9,574 bases of DNA from Bacteroidota bacterium (lineage in GTDB: Bacteria > Bacteroidota > Bacteroidia > Chitinophagales > Chitinophagaceae). The DNA lies in assembly GCA_028877005.1 (NCBI GenBank), contig JAGWPI010000032.1:1-9574 (forward strand). Direction: 5' to 3'. The notes beneath the pieces were generated by a model. That model worked only from the letters and a program-made list of their open reading frames with translations. It did not search any database and was not told the origin of the DNA. The translations under genes were made by a program, and so were the position numbers. Shown here in pieces: positions 6,322 to 9,574 of the stretch. Position 1 is the first letter of the stretch. Every line of letters starts with the position of its first letter.

Positions 6322-8955
6322 TTATAATGCCTGCAATGATTCCTCAATTGTTTTAATTCGGGCAATAGCATCTGCTTTTTTCTTTAGCTCTGTTGCTACA
6401 ATTGATGGAGCCGCATTTTGAACAAATTTTTCATTGCTTAATTTTTTCTCTACACTTTGTAAAAATTTTTTTTGATACTCTAAATCTTTTACTAGTGTTT
6501 CTTTTAAAGTTTGGTTATTTAATGCAGCTTTTGATACAAGATAAAATTTATCTGTTTCCAAAGCCACAACTATACTGTTGGCAACAGGGCTTTTCACTAA
6601 AGTAAATACACTGGCATTTATTTGCCGGCAAATAATTTGTTGAATACGCTTAAATAATTCGGGTTGATTGGTTTCTACAAATACCTCAATGGTATCTTTA
6701 GGTTTAATATTATTTTTAACTCTCGCCTCCCGAATAGCGGTAATTACTTTTTTCAATAACTCAGCTTCTTTTAGTAAAGCTGTGTTATATTGTTGCCATT
6801 CAGGTAGTTGTTGTATGCATAAATCAGTGTTCTTTTCAGATAGTAAATGATAAATTTCTTCCGTTATAAATGGCATAAATGGATGTAGCAATTGCATTAA
6901 AACTTCAAAATAAGTAACGGTTTTTTGGTATATATAAGGCGAAATGGGTTGTTCAAATCCTGGCTTTACCCATTCTAAGTACCAACTGCAAAAATCATCC
7001 CAAATAAGTGAATAAATGAGTTTTAAAGCCTCACTTAATTTAAACTGAATCATTAACTGTTCTACATCGGCTTGTGCTTGTATGAATCTATTTTCAAACC
7101 ATTCTACCGCAAAGGTATCATCATTGGTATCTATTACACGGGTATCTACTCGTCCTTCCCACAATTTAATAAGCTTAAGGGCATTCCAAATTTTATTATT
7201 AAAATTTCTGCCTTGTTCTAAACTACTTTCATCAAATAATATATCATTACCGGCAGGAGAGGCAATCATAATTCCAAATCGAACAGCATCTGCACCATAA
7301 GCATCAATTAATCCTAATAAATCGGGCGAATTACCCAAACTTTTACTCATTTTCCTACCTGATTTATCGCGCACAATACCGGTAAAATACACATGATTAA
7401 AAGGTTTTTGATCCATAAATGCATAACCTGCCATTACCATTCTTGCCACCCAAAAGAAAATAATTTCAGGAGCAGTTACAAGCGTGTTTGTGGGATAATA
7501 ATATTTTACATCTGGATTATTAGGTTGTTGCAAACCCTTAAATACCTCAAAAGGCCATAACCATGATGAAAACCAAGTATCTAAGCAATCTTCATCCTGA
7601 AAAATATCATTAATGGTAAGAGCAGCATTATTTTTTTGCAATTGAAGTAAAGCTTCTTCTGCGTTAGTTGAAACTGCAAAATTCCCTTCTTTATCATACC
7701 ATGCCGGAATTCGATGTCCCCACCATAACTGCCTGCTGATACACCAATCTTTTATGTTTGTCATCCAATGGCTATACAAATTTTTAAATTTGTTTGGATG
7801 AAAATGAATTTCGTCGTCCATTACTGCTTCTAAAGCAGGCTGAGCCAGTTCTTTCATTTTAACCCACCATTGTAAACTTAGCCTTGGCTCAACAACAGCA
7901 TCTGTTCTTTCAGAATATCCTATTTCGCTTATATAATCTTCCGTTTTAATAATATATCCGGACTCTGTTAATTTATTTACAATCCATTTTCTTGCTTCAA
8001 ATCTATCTAACCCCACCCCAATTTGTGCTGTTTCATTTAGTGTTCCATCATCATTAAATATATCAATAATAGGTAATTGGTGTTTTTGCCCTAGTAAATA
8101 ATCATTGGCATCGTGTGCCGGTGTAATTTTAAGGGCACCTGTACCAAAATCCATGGTTACATACTCGTCTGTAATTATAGGAATTTCGCGATTGATGAAA
8201 GGTACTATTGCTTTTTTACCGTGTAAATGCAAGTATCTTTCATCATTCGGATGAACACAAACTGCCACGTCGCCCATAATAGTTTCGGGGCGTACTGTAG
8301 CTATGGTAATATACTCTTTCGCAAGTGCATCACCGTTAACTATTTCGTAACGGATATAATATAATTTTTGGCGGGTTTCTTTTCTAATTACTTCTTCATC
8401 ACTTAAAGCTGTTTTTGCTTTTACATCCCAATGTATCATACGCTGCCCGCGATAGATATAACCTTTCTGATATAATTCAATAAAAACGCGGATAACAGAT
8501 TCATAATAATCTTTATCCATTGTAAAAGTAGTTCTTTGCCAATCAACACTACAACCTAATTTTTTTAGCTGCTCTAAAATTATTCCGCCGTATTTTTCTT
8601 TCCACTCCCAGGCGTATTCTAAAAACTTATCGCGCGATAAGGTGGACTTAGCAATACCACTCTCCCGCAACATAGCAACTACTTTTGCTTCAGTAGCTAT
8701 AGAGGCATGATCGGTGCCTGGTACCCAACAAGCATTTTTACCTTGCATTCTAGCTCTGCGAACCAAAATATCTTGTATAGTATTATTTAAACAATGGCCC
8801 ATATGTAATACGCCTGTTACATTGGGTGGAGGCATTACCACAGTGTAGGGTTCACGTCCATCGGGTTTGCTATTAAAATACCCTTGTTCCATCCAATGCC
8901 GGTACCATTTGGCTTCAATTTCACCGGGAATAAAATTTTTTGTTAATTCAGGCAT
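6322..8955 (-). CDS. valS: Valyl-tRNA synthetase
   Basis: 877-residue class Ia aminoacyl-tRNA synthetase that charges tRNA-Val with valine in the cytoplasm. Numbered from the chosen start, it shows the HIGH-type motif HMGH (51-54) within PPPNVTGVLHMGH, followed by GTDHASIATEAKV (80-92). The CP1 editing domain includes TIATVRPETIMGD (217-229) and TPAHDANDY (278-286), which clears mischarged threonine. Next come WCISRQLWWGHRIP, DTWFSSWLWP (459-468) and the KMSKS loop GRKMSKSLGN (533-542). The last 60 or so residues are a charged heptad-like coiled coil, the tRNA-binding arm of bacterial ValRS. Length is normal. The frame runs on to an ATG at 9042, adding 29 residues of no family character. The ATG at 8955 (MPELTKNFIPGEIEAKWY) is the standard N-terminus, and a -7 promoter element lies inside the extra stretch, so the longer start is unlikely. 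It heads a probable valS-PAP2-GNAT transcript. Confidence 0.96.
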   Translation of the reverse strand: MPELTKNFIPGEIEAKWYRHWMEQGYFNSKPDGREPYTVVMPPPNVTGVLHMGHCLNNTIQDILVRRARMQGKNACWVPGTDHASIATEAKVVAMLRESGIAKSTLSRDKFLEYAWEWKEKYGGIILEQLKKLGCSVDWQRTTFTMDKDYYESVIRVFIELYQKGYIYRGQRMIHWDVKAKTALSDEEVIRKETRQKLYYIRYEIVNGDALAKEYITIATVRPETIMGDVAVCVHPNDERYLHLHGKKAIVPFINREIPIITDEYVTMDFGTGALKITPAHDANDYLLGQKHQLPIIDIFNDDGTLNETAQIGVGLDRFEARKWIVNKLTESGYIIKTEDYISEIGYSERTDAVVEPRLSLQWWVKMKELAQPALEAVMDDEIHFHPNKFKNLYSHWMTNIKDWCISRQLWWGHRIPAWYDKEGNFAVSTNAEEALLQLQKNNAALTINDIFQDEDCLDTWFSSWLWPFEVFKGLQQPNNPDVKYYYPTNTLVTAPEIIFFWVARMVMAGYAFMDQKPFNHVYFTGIVRDKSGRKMSKSLGNSPDLLGLIDAYGADAVRFGIMIASPAGNDILFDESSLEQGRNFNNKIWNALKLIKLWEGRVDTRVIDTNDDTFAVEWFENRFIQAQADVEQLMIQFKLSEALKLIYSLIWDDFCSWYLEWVKPGFEQPISPYIYQKTVTYFEVLMQLLHPFMPFITEEIYHLLSEKNTDLCIQQLPEWQQYNTALLKEAELLKKVITAIREARVKNNIKPKDTIEVFVETNQPELFKRIQQIICRQINASVFTLVKSPVANSIVVALETDKFYLVSKAALNNQTLKETLVKDLEYQKKFLQSVEKKLSNEKFVQNAAPSIVATELKKKADAIARIKTIEESLQAL

Positions 8956-8978
8956 ATTTATACTACATTGAAATGCTG

Positions 8979-8986
8979 CAAATGTA
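8979..8986 (-). promoter_or_regulatory. -7 promoter element of valS
   Basis: On the minus strand bases 8986-8979 read TACATTTG, an exact match to the Bacteroidota -7 consensus TAnnTTTG. Transcription would start about 6-7 bases downstream, leaving a leader of about 17 bases before the ATG at 8955 and supporting that start. No TTG is found at the usual -33 spacing. Confidence 0.5.
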
Positions 8987-9010
8987 AGGAAATGCATTCT
9001 GCATGCCTTA
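8985..9010. promoter_or_regulatory. Imperfect dyad just upstream of the valS -7 element
   Basis: Outer arms TAAGG (8985-8989) and CCTTA (9006-9010) and inner arms ATGCA (8992-8996) and TGCAT (9000-9004) share one axis around a 3-base centre. They are interrupted only by AA on one side and G on the other, giving ten paired bases in 26. If the -7 element is right, the dyad lies upstream of the transcript start, so it would act as a protein-binding site rather than an RNA hairpin. Confidence 0.35.
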
Positions 9011-9025
9011 TTTAAAAGTCCTGAA

Positions 9026-9043
9026 TTTGATGTTAACATCAAA
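9026..9043. promoter_or_regulatory. 18-bp perfect palindrome between valS and the exonuclease gene, candidate operator
   Basis: TTTGATGTTAACATCAAA is a perfect dyad centred at 9034/9035, 22 bases before the exonuclease ATG at 9065. Its left edge overlaps TGAATTTG (9022-9029), which matches TAnnTTTG at seven of eight positions and could be the plus-strand -7 element. The absence of a loop or T-run argues against a terminator. A dimeric regulator bound here would sit on the exonuclease promoter and about 40 bp behind the valS -7 element. Confidence 0.45.
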
Positions 9044-9064
9044 AAATATTAATTTCACGCCAAC

Positions 9065-9574
9065 ATGTTTGCAATTGTAGATATTGAAACAACCGGAGGC
9101 CATGCAAATTACTGTGGTATTACTGAAATAGCGGTTGTATTATTTGATGGGAAAAAAATTGAGGGCATTTATGAAACTTTGGTAAATCCGGAAATGCCCA
9201 TACAACCTTATGTGCAATCTTTAACAGGTATTACAAATGCAATGGTTGCAACTGCTCCATTATTTTCTTCTATTGCCGCTCACATTCATCATTTATTAAA
9301 AGATCGAATTTTTGTGGCACACAATGTAAATTTTGATTATGCATTTGTAAAACAACATTTAACTAATTGCGGATTTGAACTAAACAGTTCTAAACTTTGT
9401 ACTATTCGCTTATCAAGAAAAATTTTTCCCGGCTTACCCAAATATGGACTTGGAAACATTTGCCATTCATTACAAATTAAACACACACAACAACACAGAG
9501 CCGCAGGCGATGCATTAGCTACTACAGAACTGTTAAAACTACTTATTCAAAATGACACAAGTGGCTATTTGCAA
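9065..9574 (+). CDS. DEDDh 3'-5' exonuclease (DnaQ / Pol III epsilon-like), partial at right edge
   Basis: An open frame starts at ATG 9065 and continues without a stop to the window end (170 codons visible). All five DEDDh catalytic residues are present in order: Exo I FAIVDIETTGG (2-12) with D6 and E8, Exo II VAHNVNFDYAF (84-94) with D91, and Exo III HRAAGDALAT (144-153) with H144 and D149. The order and spacing match the DnaQ epsilon exonuclease domain, which removes mispaired nucleotides from DNA 3' ends. In Bacteroidota this domain is often the N-terminal part of a longer protein with a GIY-YIG (UvrC/Cho-like) nuclease domain, but that part would lie outside the window. Family members cannot be separated from the fragment, so no symbol is given. 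The protein begins directly with the Exo I strand, which fixes the start. It is divergent from valS across a 109-bp spacer rich in dyads. Confidence 0.9.
   Translation, partial: MFAIVDIETTGGHANYCGITEIAVVLFDGKKIEGIYETLVNPEMPIQPYVQSLTGITNAMVATAPLFSSIAAHIHHLLKDRIFVAHNVNFDYAFVKQHLTNCGFELNSSKLCTIRLSRKIFPGLPKYGLGNICHSLQIKHTQQHRAAGDALATTELLKLLIQNDTSGYLQ

Noticed and set aside
7082..7300. Plus-strand open frame inside valS
   Set aside because: It is antisense to the ValRS anticodon-binding region, with low-complexity content and no homology signal.
8956..9064. T-box or other RNA leader for valS
   Set aside because: No T-box sequence or terminator/antiterminator pair is visible, and the putative promoter leaves a leader of only about 17 bases.

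Overview
The window is a low-GC stretch (roughly one third G+C over most of its length) that reads as ordinary chromosomal DNA of a Bacteroidota bacterium, plausibly Chitinophagales. The phylum call rests on four things: A/T-rich leaders with no Shine-Dalgarno sequence in front of any start codon, one exact match to the TAnnTTTG -7 promoter element, the style of the protein sequences (for example GTDHASIATEAKV in ValRS), and typical Bacteroidota gene content. Genus is not resolved.

Layout from left to right. Bases 2-274 hold the middle of a DHA2-type MFS drug/solute transporter. It is cut by the window edge on its 5' side and breaks off abruptly on its 3' side, where its tail overlaps the end of the next gene. 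This piece is clearly more GC-rich than what follows and looks foreign or artefactual. Next come a NodB-type polysaccharide deacetylase lipoprotein (minus) and a divergent, Tat-exported sugar phosphate isomerase/epimerase-like TIM-barrel protein (plus).

A sulfur amino acid block follows: cysM (O-acetylserine sulfhydrylase B, minus) and ahcY (S-adenosylhomocysteine hydrolase, minus). They are separated by a strong intrinsic terminator after ahcY and a 16-bp perfect palindrome upstream of cysM. An Lrp/AsnC-family regulator (plus) is divergent from ahcY and shares its short promoter region, so it is a natural candidate regulator of ahcY and of itself.

The right half is a minus-strand run, valS (valyl-tRNA synthetase) -> PAP2 phosphatase -> GNAT acetyltransferase, with gaps of 27 and 6 bp that suggest co-transcription. 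Divergent from valS and running off the right edge is a DEDDh (DnaQ/Pol III epsilon-like) exonuclease. The 109-bp valS/exonuclease spacer is unusually rich in dyad symmetry: an 18-bp perfect palindrome and a 10-bp-stem imperfect hairpin, each next to or overlapping a putative -7 element.

I see no CRISPR array, RNA gene, insertion sequence or defence system. Most of the window is housekeeping. The parts worth a second look are the compositional junction near base 240 and the perfect palindromes in two promoter regions.
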